Shown here piece after piece: positions 44,135 to 55,881 of a stretch of DNA of 64,000 bases. The stretch spans positions 4,096,934 to 4,160,933 of the forward strand of contig BCIA01000001.1 of assembly GCA_001599815.1 (NCBI GenBank), given 5' to 3'. The stretch is from Furcasterigmium furcatum. Its lineage: Eukaryota; Ascomycota; Sordariomycetes; Glomerellales; Plectosphaerellaceae. How positions within the stretch are numbered: position 1 is the first letter of the stretch; each line of letters starts with the position of its first letter. Made by a program: the position numbers and the translations under genes. The notes under the pieces are model-generated. The model had not been told where the DNA came from. It saw nothing but the letters and a program-made list of their open reading frames with translations, and ran no database searches.

Positions 44135-46550
44135 ACAACTCTCATCAATTCGAGATGAGTCTGATGGCGGAGGCGGCTGTGCAGTGACGGGTTCGAGACG
44201 AGCGTCCTGGGCGCCGCCCTCGCCGTTCTTTCTTCTCTCCCCCGGCATAGCGAACGATACAGGATAATAGAACGGGATAGACAACCTCTGGAGGGTGACC
44301 GACGTTTCTAGGAGAAGAATCTTGGAAGATGGGAGGCGGCCTCTTTCTCGCGAGACGCTGGCCTGTTGTATAGATGGATGGGTGATTGGAAAACCCTGGA
44401 GATGGGAACCAAGCCGGATCTGTTCGGAGCGGATGCTGGGTATTTTTGGCACCCCAATCTTCGCAGGACGACCCTCGGGCGCGCATTGGGCTCCTGGGCC
44501 GTTCCTCTGTAAAATAAAGAAAAAACCTCATCCCCTACCTATCTGGACGGCATGGCCTCGGGCCGTCGCCCAGCAGCCTTGAACATATCTCGAGATTTTC
44601 CCTTTGTTTCACATTTGATGGCAAAATCCACTCTACCAGCTCTCCCCTCCGGTGATGAATTTGAGTTCCAATTGATGCCTCTCATTGGTGATATGGACGA
44701 GCCTGGATCTTTCCGCGGCATCGGAGCGAGCTTTCTCCAGATTCTCTCCCCAGGATCGAGAGGGAGCGGGTTGTGTGCTGCCCCGGACGAACTGTGGGAC
44801 GGGCCACTGGGCCACTCTGGCCACAGCCGGGGATGGACAGATGATGGGTAATAGCGGATGGTGGCTTGCCGGTGCACAGATTTGTTTGAAGACCACACTG
44901 CTGGCTCCGACACCGACTGCACTCTGATGGGAAGAAACATGCTCATTACTTCCCAGGGGCTGCCTTTCGCAACGGACGGTGAGATACGCTGAGACTCCCA
45001 CCGTTGTTTTGCGGACAGCGTACGTGCTGCTGGAGTGACCCCCATCCCGCGTGCGTCTTGGCCTTTCGGCCGGGGATAGGGGAGATGATGATATTCCCTC
45101 AACCGGACGGCCTTGCCACCATGGTCTCGCGGGAGAGGCATGACGAACCAGGAAAACATGGCCCGGCATGGAAGAGACGAATGATTTTCTGGAACGCCCG
45201 GGGAAATCGCCCGTGATACTTACTCAACTCGGGAGGCCGGTGATTGTCCTCAATGCCATCGTGGATGGCCAGCTGCTTGTCTGGTCGTTTCCAGTTCCCT
45301 CCTCTTCATCCACATCCCACGGGGGCCCCAGCCCTCGGCCAGGAAAACAACGAGATGACCCACTGAGCGTGTCTTGGTGCATGCTGCGACGACTGGTCAC
45401 ACGGAGCGCTTATCGTGGGTTGTCTCCATCGCGAACCCACTCGGGGCGAGGGAGACGACCGCTGGCCGAGCAGAGGGCGGCGGGTCTGGCGCCGACTCCA
45501 CTGGGAGAAATGGCATCATGGACTCGAAGTCCCCTGTCATCGCGACGGCTCTTCGTCCTTTAAACGGTGATCTTGATATGCTAGGCAGGCGCTCGAGAGT
45601 GTTTGTCGGCCGTTTCCGTCTCGGGTCCGCAGGGGCAGGGAACCGTACGATCGCGTCCGAGTTGTTTTGGTGGGGATTTCGTCGGTCCTGACGGCTGCTT
45701 CTGGTGCCTCGGTTCTTGTGTCGTCTGGGGCGAGTCCTGGATCGATGATCCCCTCGTTTTTGACGATGAAAACCGATGGACGTCGGTGTCTTTCTGATGA
45801 CGGAGATGGACGAGGTGACGTTTGAATTAGCTTTCAGTGTTGCAGAATAGAATTTCCCCTCACGCCCAGGGTTTGCATTTGTCCTCTCTCCTCTTTCTGT
45901 GTGGGAAATTGTTAAGGCATGGCTTACTCCAAATCGCCCACGAGGCGGAGTGGCGGGTAGGTGNGCCGGTGAGGAGAGGGGGTTTGGCGCGTTTTGGGAT
46001 CGGTGAGTGGAGGTGAGCGAAAGAGGAAGGACGAAGGCGAGGGCGGCCATGCCACCGACTCCCTGACCTTGATACATGAAGAGCAATCCGGGAAGAAAGT
46101 TATGGTTATGATCACGAAACCTCCAAGCAAAGATCATAAACAGTATTTAAAATCACCTTGCCCGACGCTGATGCAGGCACCGGACTTCACTGAGCTTCTG
46201 TCATCGAGCATCGCTAGGTTTCAACTGAATTGGCACTGGAGACTTTATGCTATCTTGCTGTAAGGTACCTTGTTGTTGGACTTCGTTTTGATGCTGGAAT
46301 TTGAACACTTCATAAGTTACCTACCTACCTATTAAGAATAAAAATATTTAGCAGGTACCTGCTTCAAGGAGAGAGCGGTCACCGAAGCGGCAACTTTGGT
46401 CGTTTCAGTCCTAACTCCGTTGCACCTGACGTCATTTGCCTCCTTAGATGGTGCGTCGTCACTTACACACAGCGCCATCAACTTCACCCCAACACCATCA
46501 GATTCCCTGTGTATCTTCATCTTTGCATGCCCTATATCAACTCAGACAAA
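44135..46550. other. Gene-poor stretch between ATP9 and the PAF-acetylhydrolase-like gene
   Basis: About 2.4 kb without a recognisable gene. Minus-strand open frames (44539-45159 and 45397-46137) show no family features. The second contains the only ambiguous base of the window (n at 45964). Around 46260-46370 the sequence is A/T-rich with repeated CTAC/TACC units just upstream of the next gene. Confidence 0.4.
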
Positions 46551-48263
46551 ATGCGCTCTTCACTAGAGGACCATCGGCAGCCTGACGACGAAACCGACGA
46601 TCTCCTCACTCATCAGGAACCTCGCCCGATCCCCGAAGCTGCCGATGCACCCATCCCCATGGCTGAGTATCCCAGCCCCAGGCAGTCGGAAGACTCGATC
46701 TCGGCACCGCACCTCACGACATTCTCACGCTACACCAGACCTAGGTGGCTGTCTGGCTCATCTTCATCAAAGCCCTGGCACCAGCAGTGGTCGCGGGCCA
46801 AGCCAACCCTTGCCCGGATCTTCCGGCCTCGACTCACCTGGCGGTACATCGTCTGCTCTATCCTCCTCACCTACGTTCTGTTCTGCTGGGTCATCGGATC
46901 GCCGCTTCTGGCGTCTCGTCTACCTGGCTACACCGGACCCTACCGAGTGGGCGCCATCGACATTGAAGTCCCTCTCCCAGATGGCCCAAAACAGGTGGCT
47001 GATGGAATCTTCAAGGACTCCGGAGAGCCGGCCTTCCAAGTTGAAACAGTCTTGACAACGATATACTACCCGACAACGCAGACTTTCCGCTCCCATAAGC
47101 CCAGATACCCCTGGGTCCCGAAGCCTATCAGTCTGACTGCCAGAGGCTACGCTAAGCTCGCCCATGTGGACAACTTCCTCATCAGACCTATCTTTACCTT
47201 CGGCTTGTGGGCCATCGGCGGTGGCATTACTATCCCGGCCGAGGTAGATGCACCGTTGCTTACCTTCGTCGACCAAGACAGGGATGACTCGTTCCCGCTC
47301 ATGGTGTTCTCACACGGAATGGCATCCTCAAGGTCGGACTACACCAACTTCCTCGGGGAGTTGGCCAGCAGGGGTCACGTCGTTGCCGCGCTGGAGCACC
47401 GTGACGGGAGCTGCCCTGGGTCCGTCGTCAAGCTGGATGCTAAGGACTCTGGGCGCCACGCGCTCTACTTCCGGGAATCAGATCTGGAGGACGAGATTGA
47501 TTCCCCGGCCTTCAAGCGTGCGCAGCTCGCTGTTCGCGACGCAGAGATCCTAGGGGCCATCGAGCTCTTCCGCGCCATCAACAAGGGGCATGATATTAAG
47601 AACACCCGCGACAAGGCTACAACACTCTCTGGCTGGAAAGGCCGGCTCGACTTGAACCGTCTGACTATAGGAGGGCACTCGTACGGCGCGACTGGTGCCT
47701 TGCAGGCGCTTTCCACCGTCGCACCCCCCTCTACCGTTGGCGGCCTTATCCTCGATCCTGGCAAGTCGTCTGGTCCTCTCAATGGTCATGCTGAGGTGCC
47801 ACTCCTCGTCATTCACTCCAACTCCTGGTCCAAGTCGAAATCAATCTTCCACGGACGCCCTCATTTCGACACAGTACGAGATCTTGTGCGAAACGCCACC
47901 TCGCCCTCCTGGTTCCTAACCAGCATCGGAACCTCGCATCCCAGTGTGACCGATGCGCCTCTGATCGAACCTTTGCTGCTCAGCTGGACCACCGGGGCGA
48001 GGATGAACACGAAAGAGGCGCTCGAGGAATACGTGCGCGTTTCCGAAGAGTTCCTGGACTATGTCGACGGTGCCAAGGCCGAGGGCCTGCTGGCGGAGAA
48101 GGTCACCCATGAAGAATACGATGTATGGGTGAGTGAAGAGCGCAAGAAGGAGTTCCCAAAGGACCTGGCTCGCCTGTGGCAGATTCATGTCACACCGGGG
48201 GCGCAGCATGTGGAGGACGCATTCCTTGATGACTTTGACGACGAGAAGACCATCCATGGGTGA
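46551..48263 (+). CDS. PAF-acetylhydrolase-like serine hydrolase, membrane-anchored
   Basis: A single exon of 570 residues from the ATG at 46551 (A at -3). An in-frame ATG at 46527 has a poor context. The platelet-activating-factor acetylhydrolase family are alpha/beta-hydrolases that cleave short or oxidised sn-2 acyl groups from phospholipids. Visible: a cytosolic N-terminal tail of about 95 residues; a membrane segment YIVCSILLTYVLFCWVIGSP at about 98-120; TIYYPT; the oxyanion region MVFSHGMASSRSDY; HVVAALEHRDGS; the nucleophile elbow GGHSYG with Ser377; LILDPG as the acid; and SIGTSHPSVTD supplying the histidine. This order is that of plasma PAF-AH. The type II membrane anchor suggests an endomembrane or cell-surface location. 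The natural substrate is not known. Confidence 0.85.
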   Translation: MRSSLEDHRQPDDETDDLLTHQEPRPIPEAADAPIPMAEYPSPRQSEDSISAPHLTTFSRYTRPRWLSGSSSSKPWHQQWSRAKPTLARIFRPRLTWRYIVCSILLTYVLFCWVIGSPLLASRLPGYTGPYRVGAIDIEVPLPDGPKQVADGIFKDSGEPAFQVETVLTTIYYPTTQTFRSHKPRYPWVPKPISLTARGYAKLAHVDNFLIRPIFTFGLWAIGGGITIPAEVDAPLLTFVDQDRDDSFPLMVFSHGMASSRSDYTNFLGELASRGHVVAALEHRDGSCPGSVVKLDAKDSGRHALYFRESDLEDEIDSPAFKRAQLAVRDAEILGAIELFRAINKGHDIKNTRDKATTLSGWKGRLDLNRLTIGGHSYGATGALQALSTVAPPSTVGGLILDPGKSSGPLNGHAEVPLLVIHSNSWSKSKSIFHGRPHFDTVRDLVRNATSPSWFLTSIGTSHPSVTDAPLIEPLLLSWTTGARMNTKEALEEYVRVSEEFLDYVDGAKAEGLLAEKVTHEEYDVWVSEERKKEFPKDLARLWQIHVTPGAQHVEDAFLDDFDDEKTIHG

Positions 48264-48319
48264 AAAGGTTCGCAGCGGATAGCTTGGCAGGCCAAGCTGG
48301 GGTATCAAGAAATATGCAA

Positions 48320-49155
48320 TCACACCCGCCTCTCCTCTCCTGCCTCATCCTGGTTCGCCTGCGGTTCACGTCTGGCCATAGTCTCGGCTGGCAACTCGAC
48401 TGGTCGCATCCTACCGTCGATCTCGGCCCTCTGGGCTTCTGGCACCGGAGCCTCCACCATTCCGGCCCCAGATGCGCCGCTTTCTGAACCCCTGGCGGCG
48501 CCGAAGGTCATGGCCTCCCGCTGCCGCTTCTGCCGCTTGTCGACTCGCCAGAGCCACCAGGAAATGAGTCCAACGAGCACGGCAACGACGCAGCCGGCGG
48601 CAATACCTGCGATCTCTCCCGAAGATAGGCGAGGTCGCTGAGACGAGGCTCGCTCCTCGTCTTCAGCGTCGGACTCGTGGTTGACGATGAAAAAGACGGG
48701 GGAAAGGGTGTAAATCTCGTCATCGTCATCATCGGATGAGGTTTGGTTATCCCGGCCTTCTGCCGAGGTATTGAGAATAATGCGGAGGTGGTATCGGCGT
48801 GTGTGGCCCAAGGAGCTCTCAACAGTCCAGTTGTACGCTGCCCGGTCGTAGTCTACCCCGTCTATGGCTTAAAATGAGCAACGATTATCCGGGTATGAGA
48901 TGCAGAATGAGAGGGCCTACCTGCGATGTCGACGTTTGACGATCCTGTGTCTGCGGGCTGCAGGACGATCCGCACCGTCTCCCCCGCGTATTCGGCAGAG
49001 GTGCGCCATGTGATTTCCAGCCTCGATCCATCATCGACAGCTTCGTTCTCATTCGGCCGCGTCACGGGTGCGAAGTCGTCTTTAGACTGGCCGATGGCTG
49101 CGACGAGCACTGAGCAAAGGTAAAGCACAGCTGCCGGGAGGAGCTGTGCCCGCAT
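48320..49155 (-). CDS. Single-pass membrane protein with Kre9/Knh1-like Ig-like domain
   Basis: Exons 49155-48921 and 48861-48320 give 258 residues. A signal peptide (MRAQLLPAAVLYLCSVLVAA) is followed by an Ig-like module: RPNENEAVDDGSRLEITWRT, then GETVRIVLQPADTGSSN, YNWTVESSLG and YHLRIILN. This pattern is that of the N-terminal domain of Kre9/Knh1-type and related fungal cell-wall proteins. A luminal Ser/Asp/Glu-rich stretch leads to a membrane helix (GIAAGCVVAVLVGLISWWLW, about 164-183), a basic stop-transfer RVDKRQKRQR and a cytosolic tail of about 65 residues. The topology is type I, and a membrane sensor or wall-linked role is possible but unproven. The stop codons of this gene and the hydrolase gene are only 56 bp apart, facing each other. 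Confidence 0.8.
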
Positions 49156-49761
49156 CGTGGATCATGGCCCGGTTCTCGCCTTTTCTGGTGAAATGTCGGG
49201 CGGCTCGGGGGTCGAGCAGAGGGTCGAGGATGGAGCTGACATGGGAGAGGGATCCGAAATAATAACCTTATTCTTTCGATGCGGGTCGGGTTCCCCCGGG
49301 GTTTTGTCATTTTGGGCCACGAGCGGCCCCTGTCGATGCATGGCAGTGCAGTGACAGGGCGGTTGACGACGATGAGCTTGGCGGGGTGAACATGTGCGCG
49401 ATCAACTGGCGGTCGTTGATTGTGGCTTGAGGGCCCAGCAGTTCAGGGGGCCGAAAAGGGGCTGGACTCAGGCGTTGCGGGCGTGGGGGTGGGGGGCACT
49501 CGGGTTGGGACCAGCCGCTGGAGGCGTGACCGCGACAGGATGCGGGCAGCGCGGATGCGGGAGCGGGATGCCCCGTACTTAGGAAGCCAGTGCCGAGGGG
49601 TCGGGAACGGGAAAATGCCTGTTGCCAGAACCTTGATCCTGCCAGGAGCAAATGGGCCAAAATGATTGGTTAATTATATCTCTTTTGAACAAGTGGTTGT
49701 GTCTTGTGAGTCCTGGTCGACCAGCGGGATACCCCTGAAATCTGGACGACAATTCCAACCC
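49156..49761. promoter_or_regulatory. Promoter of the Kre9-like gene and 3' flank of the dehydrogenase
   Basis: Both neighbours lie on the minus strand. About 600 bp, G-rich on the + strand around 49430-49580. No gene or defined site is seen. Confidence 0.4.
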
Positions 49762-51033
49762 TCAACCCCTTTTCACTCTCCCCTCCACCACAAGGTTCTT
49801 GTCCCCACCCTCAAGGTATGATCTCAGGTTCTCTCCCACCACCCTCTTGATATTATTCCTCGTCGTGTCCGCGCACCAGGCCAGGTGAGGCGTGCACACC
49901 AAGTTGAGCCCCTCCGCCGCCACCACCTTGCTCAACAGCACGCTGTCCGCGTCACTGCCCGCAGGCTCGTGCTCGTACACATCCGTCGCGGCGCCGTAGA
50001 TCTTCCGCGCCCTGATGGCGTCCAGAAGAGCCTGCTCATCGACCAGCCCTCCTCGGCCGACGTTGACGATCACGGCGTCGGGGCGCATGGCCTGCAGCTC
50101 AGTCACAGAGATGGTCGACCGGGTCTCGGGGGTGAGCGGGAGGACGATGAAGATGATCGTTGCGTTGCGGATGACCTGTGAGAAGGGCGTGCGGCCCTCG
50201 GGCACCGGGGCCTCGGGGTCGGCGGATTTCCTGGCGGACAGGAGCGCACGCATGCCGAGGTTCTGGCACAGAGTGGCGATGCGTTGGCCTGGTCCGGTTA
50301 GTCTCTCTTATCTTCCATAATCCCAGAAAGTCATGTCGGAACTCACCGATCGGCCCGCTGCCTAAGATGCCTGCGATCTCGCTCTCGCATGTCCGCGGGG
50401 TCTTGTCGTCCGCGTCCCTGAGGAGCCCGGACATGCTACCGCTGGCCTTCCAGGCGTTGGGCTGAGACTCGCTGTATTTCATCATCGTGTTGTGGAGGAC
50501 GAGCAGGCGGCGGCGAAGAGAGAAGTACTGGAAAATGTCAGCTATTTGAGTCTCTTACAGCAGTGAAAACAATAGTACCATCGCCAATGCATGCTCGGAT
50601 ACGGCCTCGACGGACGCTCCTGGCGAGAAGAAGACCGTGATGCCCCGTCGCCGGCACGCTTCAGTATCAATATGGTTCATCCCAGTTGTTTCGGAAATGA
50701 TGCATTGTCTGCGGTTTGTTAGCACAAAACCCTCGCTCTCGCTGTCGAGGTGGTCACTCACAAGTGAGGCGCCGCGTCGAGAACGGCCTCCGTGATGGGC
50801 ACCGTGACCGTCGTAAGGATACTGGCGTCTCTCACCCTCGCAGCCACCTGTGCCTTGTCCTGATGAGATGTATACATGTATGAAATCAACTCATGTGTCA
50901 AGCCCAGGGAGCGCATGTACTCCGGGTCCACCTCCGGGGGGTCGACATGGACCGCCTCGAGCTTGACGATCACATGATGCGTGGATGAGGGGGGTTGCCG
51001 AGGGCGAATGACCTCAGGTGTAGCGTCGGCCAT
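49762..51033 (-). CDS. D-isomer-specific 2-hydroxyacid dehydrogenase
   Basis: Exons 51033-50762, 50708-50579, 50527-50347 and 50288-49762 give 369 residues; every join keeps the frame. The family reduces 2-keto acids to D-2-hydroxyacids with NAD(P)H. Key features: TTGMNHIDTEACRRRGITVF in the substrate domain; the Rossmann loop GILGSGPIG at about 187-195; the catalytic Arg273 in NVGRGGLVDE, Glu302 in YEHEP, and His329 in CTPHLAW. Substrate cannot be deduced; glyoxylate/hydroxypyruvate reductase or phosphoglycerate dehydrogenase-like roles are all possible. The start is the ATG of MADATPEVIRP. The frame continues 65 codons upstream without a better ATG. Confidence 0.9.
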
Positions 51034-51645
51034 GGCGACTATGCGTCTTCCAAGCTCCTCAACGGTCAGATGGATCGCCTGGGTTTCTGAAGGCAGATGC
51101 TGATAAGCTGCCGATATCGGTGGCGACGCTCCGGGCCGGTCTTGAGATCGGGTGGTGAATCTGACGGCAAGATGAACGAGATGGTGTGGTACAGATAGGA
51201 CAGGCTCGTGTGTCTCCAGAGGGGGCACCCCGGCTACTTATTCGTCTTCGGAGCGGATCACGGATGGTTGCCGATACGTATCCAACTTCAGCCCCCTCCC
51301 GCAGAATTGTGGCCGATCAGCCTCCACCGGCCGGTCCGCCCGCTACTAGTTTCGGCCTTGGTGGAGCCCACCCGGCGAACGGAGCTCACACTGCATGCAC
51401 AATGTCAACTCTAGGGCGCGACCGCTCGACATGCTTGTTAAAAGTCCCGGGGTCTGCGTTGCAAAGGGCTTTTTGTACCTCTGAATGACACGGGACGGCT
51501 CCAGTCGGCTCTGACCGCAGCTCCAGACTACGCAATCACAACATCGAAACATCGCAAATAGAGACACATGACTCGTTGGAGGTCCCTCCTCTATTCCCAC
51601 ATCTGTGGCCTAATCATTCCCAACCAAACTCCCTCTAGATGCCTC
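51034..51645. promoter_or_regulatory. Promoter of the dehydrogenase gene and 3' flank of RRP6
   Basis: Both neighbours are on the minus strand. The frame of the dehydrogenase stays open to 51228 but has no ATG there. Nothing else is recognised. Confidence 0.4.
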
Positions 51646-54379
51646 TCATTTCCTGAATGTCGCGCTGCGTCCACCGTGCAGCGGCGGCGCCTTCCTCGCT
51701 CCCTTGATGCCCTCATTCTCCAGCTTCTTGTACGGGTCGAACTTCTTCCGGTTGCCCGCACCCCCGCCGCCGTTGCGACTCGCGTGCATCACCGAGGAAG
51801 CCTTGCTGTAGTCGAAGGCCTCCTCTGGCTCCGGCGCCTCAGCCTCCGCGGCCTCCCTGGCCGCCTTCTTCGCGGCCTTGGCCTCCCGGCGCTGCTTCTT
51901 GATTTCCTTCCTTCGCTTCTTCTCCGCCTTGTCGACATCTGCGAACTCGGGCTCCGAGACCGACTGCTTCGACGGCGTGTCGTCTAGAGACTCTCCCGCT
52001 TCCGCTGCCCTCGCTTTCTGTGCCGCCTTACGGGCAGCCTTCGCATTGCGCTTCGCGAGTTTGCGAGCGGCCTTCTCCCTTTCGGCCTTCTCCTCTTCGT
52101 CTTCCATTTCAATTTCCTCCTCGGGCTCCGAAGCATCCTCTGCGACCCCGGACGTATCATTGGCATCGTCGTCCTCGTCAGACTCCTCTTCACTGGATGT
52201 GTCCTCAACCGGCGCCTTGCGCTTCTGGTTGCCCTTCAGCGTGAACTCCTCCTCAGGAAGCTCCTCCGGTGCCTTTGCCTTAGGTGCAGGGGCAGGAGCC
52301 TGCGGTGTCTCGTCCGGCATCTCGACTTCCGCCACATCGACAACGGTGCTTGCCCCCGTGAGCCTCTGCCATGGCAGAAGGACATTGTCGTTGGCAGGCT
52401 TGGCTTCCCGGCTGGCCCAGGTTGCACTGAGTGATACGTCGCCGAATAGCTGGCATCCCTCCAGACGGGGGCTGTCCGCGCTATCAAGCACTGCGGGGGC
52501 GTGCTGCATGACCTTCTTCTGCGTCCTCTTGTCGTTGGCCACAGCCGGGTCGTCCCTGAAATACTCATAGAGACTGGGGCCGTTTGCGCCCGCCTCCTTT
52601 GCCGCCTGGTACGCAGCCCAGATGTCGTTAACATTGCGTTTGGCGATGAAGGAGTTGTTCGGAATCATGGAGTGCAGCGCTTTGGCATCGGGAGGCATGT
52701 TGCGCGCGATATCGACGATGGTGTTGTTCGGCATAACGTAGAAAGTGCTCTCGTCGAGGCTGCGGGCCGTGTCGTCCCTCCACTTCCAGATAGCCCTGTA
52801 GACGGCGAACTCTGGCCCTGACAGGGGGAGGGGGTTCTTCAGAAGGAGGCCGTACCATCCCCGGGAGCCGTGGCCCGTCTCGGTGTTGTAGTTGGCACCC
52901 TCGTACCGGCTCAGTGAGAGCTCCTTGGACTTCCGAAGCACTTGCTCAATGTAATCCGTCTGAGGGTCAGTGCGGTCAGAGACCTTCAGCAGCTCGTTTC
53001 GGATGACGTCGTAAATGTAGAGGAGGTAATGCGTGTCGGATCTTGCGTAGTAGAACATCTCCTCCGGCAGTGGTCTGGTAGCGTGTTAGCGATGAAAGTA
53101 CAAGATGCTTGGTGTTGGGACTCACCGGATGCGCCAATCAGCCATCTGATACTTCTTGTCCGCATCAAAGTCGACAAAACGCTTCAGGAGATATGCCAGG
53201 CTGCGCTGGGGATATCCAAGGGTCTGCGCCGCGAAGTATGTGTCGAAAAGACCGTTGATGTACAGGCCGAGGTCTCGTTGAAGCCATTGCATATCCATAT
53301 GAGCGCCATGGAATACCTGGAAAGGTTAGTACTTGTGAAGAAACGGAAGTTGAATAAATCGAACACACCTTCAGGATGCTCGGATCCGCAAACACCTCGT
53401 TCAACACTTCGAGCTGATGTCTCCAGGGCTTCAGCGTGTCAACAATCCAGTCCTTGTCGCGCGTGCTGATTTGCATGAGAGATAGCAGGCCAGAATATGT
53501 TCGATTGTCGTGATGTTCCAGGTCGACGGCGATCTCTGTTGCCTTTTTGAGTTCCTCTAGCATTTCAAGGACGCCCTCGTACGTGTCGACCCAGATAGCA
53601 CTTGTCGACTGGACGGGCTGATAGAGGACCGGCTCTGCTTTTTCGTACACGAAGGCTGGGTAGGTGGACTGGGCGATTTCGGTTTCGTAGGGATGCTTGT
53701 TGCTGAGGAGGATGTCAGTACTGCTCAGGTGTGCCCAGCGCAAATCGGTTTGGTCCACATACTCGACAAAGCCAGAGGCATTCTTGGTACCAGAAAGGCT
53801 CTGCTCCAGTGGTACTGTGGAGTGAGGCTTCTTCGTCAACACTGGCTCCCACGGGGTGTTGTTGTTGACAGGCCGCTCGAATGCTAGTTGGGGCTTGGTC
53901 ATGTTCGCGTGCCGCATGTTGTTGGCGAGGGTTGTCTTCGTCTTCTTCGTCTGGGGTGTCTGTCGAGCATGTGTCAGATCGGGATCACTTCCACGCAGAT
54001 TGGGAGGTCTCACGGTATCGCTGGTTGGCGCATCCTTCCTCTTCAAGGCACCGCTGAACTCGTCCATGGCTCGATCGGCCCTCTCGAGGACCGAGTCGAC
54101 CACGTCGACGATCTTGCGCCATTGCAAGTCCACATCGTCGGCGTCCTCCAGTTTCGGTACCTTGTCCTGGCCACAGACTTCAGCGGCGACTTTGAGTAGT
54201 TTCGAGGAGAGGTTGAGCATGCGCTCGGTCTGGTCGTCGAGTTCGTCGCCAACGGAAGGATCGATGGTTCGCTGGAAGGAGAGGTCTTCGGCGGCGATTT
54301 GGTTGGCAGATTTGACGGTCTTGACCAGCGCATCCTGCACTTTGCCCTGCAAGGCTTTGAAGCCCTCCTGGGAAGCCAT
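51646..54379 (-). CDS. RRP6: Nuclear exosome 3'-5' exoribonuclease Rrp6
   Basis: Exons 54379-53369, 53316-53126 and 53074-51646 give 876 residues. Rrp6 is the DEDD-type nuclease of the nuclear exosome, trimming rRNA and snoRNA precursors and degrading aberrant transcripts. Domain order: an N-terminal PMC2NT-type domain (about 1-120, ALVKTVKSANQIAAEDLSFQ) that binds the Rrp47 partner; the exonuclease domain with Exo I VDLEHH (Asp286, Glu288), Exo II VFHGAHMDMQWLQRD (Asp345) and Exo III YYARSDTHYLL (Tyr410, Asp414), the Tyr making it a DEDDy enzyme; an HRDC domain (LLKNPLPLSGPEFAVYRAIW, MPNNTIVDIARNMP); and a long Lys/Ala/Glu-rich tail typical of Rrp6. All catalytic acids are present. The start is the ATG of MASQEGFKALQ. 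Confidence 0.96.
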
Positions 54380-54641
54380 CACGATGTGTCCTTGGTCGCG
54401 ATGCGTTGGCAGGTGCAGTTCGACTTGGGGTTGGTGTTTTGGGGTGGGCTGTATCAAAAATTCAATGGGCTTTCAGGTCCATTTCGGCGGATAAGATAAG
54501 GCGCGTTATCGATAAGACGCCACCTCCTGACTTTCCGACTTTCCGCCTTTCACCTCTCACGTTGGATGGGATTCTCGGTCTCTAAATTCCATCCCATATA
54601 TTTCCAAGCATATCCGGCTGGTACAACGGAACCCAGAAAAC

Positions 54642-55045
54642 ATGTCCGCATCACTTGCGCCCGAATGCAACGAGGTTAAGGAGTAAGTAGAATATCTCCA
54701 CGGGCTCAAAGGATGAGAAACTGACGACAACCACAGGCGGTATGATACATGCTTCCTAAAGTGGTACAGCGAGAGTACGACGACCTCCTCCCCTCAATGG
54801 GAATAAGTTGCTGATGAGAGTACAGAGTACCTTCGTGGCGTTGGCACCGACAACAACGAATGTGCCGACCTGTTCAAGAACTACCAGACTTGCTTGACAG
54901 TACGGACTGAGCTCCGACAACCTGCTGGGAGCGACACTGACACGAGGTATAGAAAGCGGTCAAGGAGCGAGGGATTGACAAGCTGTTAGATGAGGCACGG
55001 GAAGACCAGAGAGAAAGCGACGCCATGCATATGAATCGAAAATAG
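54642..55045 (+). CDS. MDM35: Twin CX9C intermembrane-space protein Mdm35 (TRIAP1 family)
   Basis: Four small exons (54642-54682, 54737-54774, 54826-54899 and 54953-55045) give 81 residues. All three introns are about 51-54 bp with GT...AG ends, and all joins keep the frame. Mdm35 is the partner of Ups1/Ups2 lipid-transfer proteins that move phosphatidic acid or phosphatidylserine between mitochondrial membranes. The two CX9C motifs are exact: CNEVKERYDTC (beginning in exon 1, completed in exon 2) and CADLFKNYQTC (exon 3), with LAPEC before and FLKWYSEKYLRG between, as in the family. The tail DEAREDQRESD is acidic. The gene diverges from RRP6 with about 260 bp between starts. No exon alone is long enough to attract attention. 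Confidence 0.93.
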
Positions 55046-55881
55046 TGAGCTGGACTCAACTGCGGAAGCAAGGGGACGACGACACGGGGAGAGAGATGCA
55101 TTACCCCAGGCACCCAGCATTCTCCGGCGTTAAGGATGGTTCAAACACTCCATTCCATGTTTTGGCGCTGAACTACTCTTGTAAGAACATGCTTCATTTG
55201 GATACATAATGCCAGAACAATCGTCACTTTTCAAAACTGGAAGTTTAGAACACACTCAGTGAGTGCCTTTCTACTGCATAGCCCCTGGTTGGACTCATCC
55301 TACGAAACGGTCCCATGCAAACACGTGATGGGAGTCCAAGCCAGATGGAGGAGGGCCCGTCGAGTCCGAGTCCAGACAGGCCGTTTGGCGGATGCTTCCG
55401 GTATGTGTCGTTAGTGGACTCTTGGCTCCTGGCCCACTGAACAGGCCGCCCAACCAGAGCTCCCACAGTGGGCAGGGGCTACGCAAGACAGGCCCAGGGG
55501 GAAACACCACATCCCGCCATTTCGTCCATTCTCCTGCAACGTAATAATTTAAACACCCGTCGACAGGGGACAGATCGATATCGCAATCCCATCCCTCCCC
55601 CATGTCGTAGCCCCCTTTTGGATTGGCCAGATCAACCTGCCCCCCTCCTCGTCTGCCGACATTTCAACTCCCACAGCGATCCTCGTGCGACAAGGAAACA
55701 CCACCTCGAACCGCCGCCGTTCCGCCCTCGATCCCTCGACTCAAGACACTCGAGCACCCCGTGGCACCGCTCGCTTTCCCGAGAGAGCTTCCTCCCTCAC
55801 ACACCTCACCCAAGCTTTACCCTCTCTCTTGGCATCGCGCATCGAGTCTCGGCATGCGATGCCCAGCGAGGTAGCGATTCT
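55046..55881. promoter_or_regulatory. Region between MDM35 and the small ORF before GPI1
   Basis: The last 250 bp are C/T-rich and look like a promoter and leader. No gene is recognised. A frame open through 55468-56022 on the + strand enters the first exon of the small ORF but has no own start of note. Confidence 0.4.

Noticed and set aside
44539..46137. Minus-strand frames of 206 and 246 codons
   Set aside because: No family features, one spans the ambiguous base, and no supporting splice sites were found.
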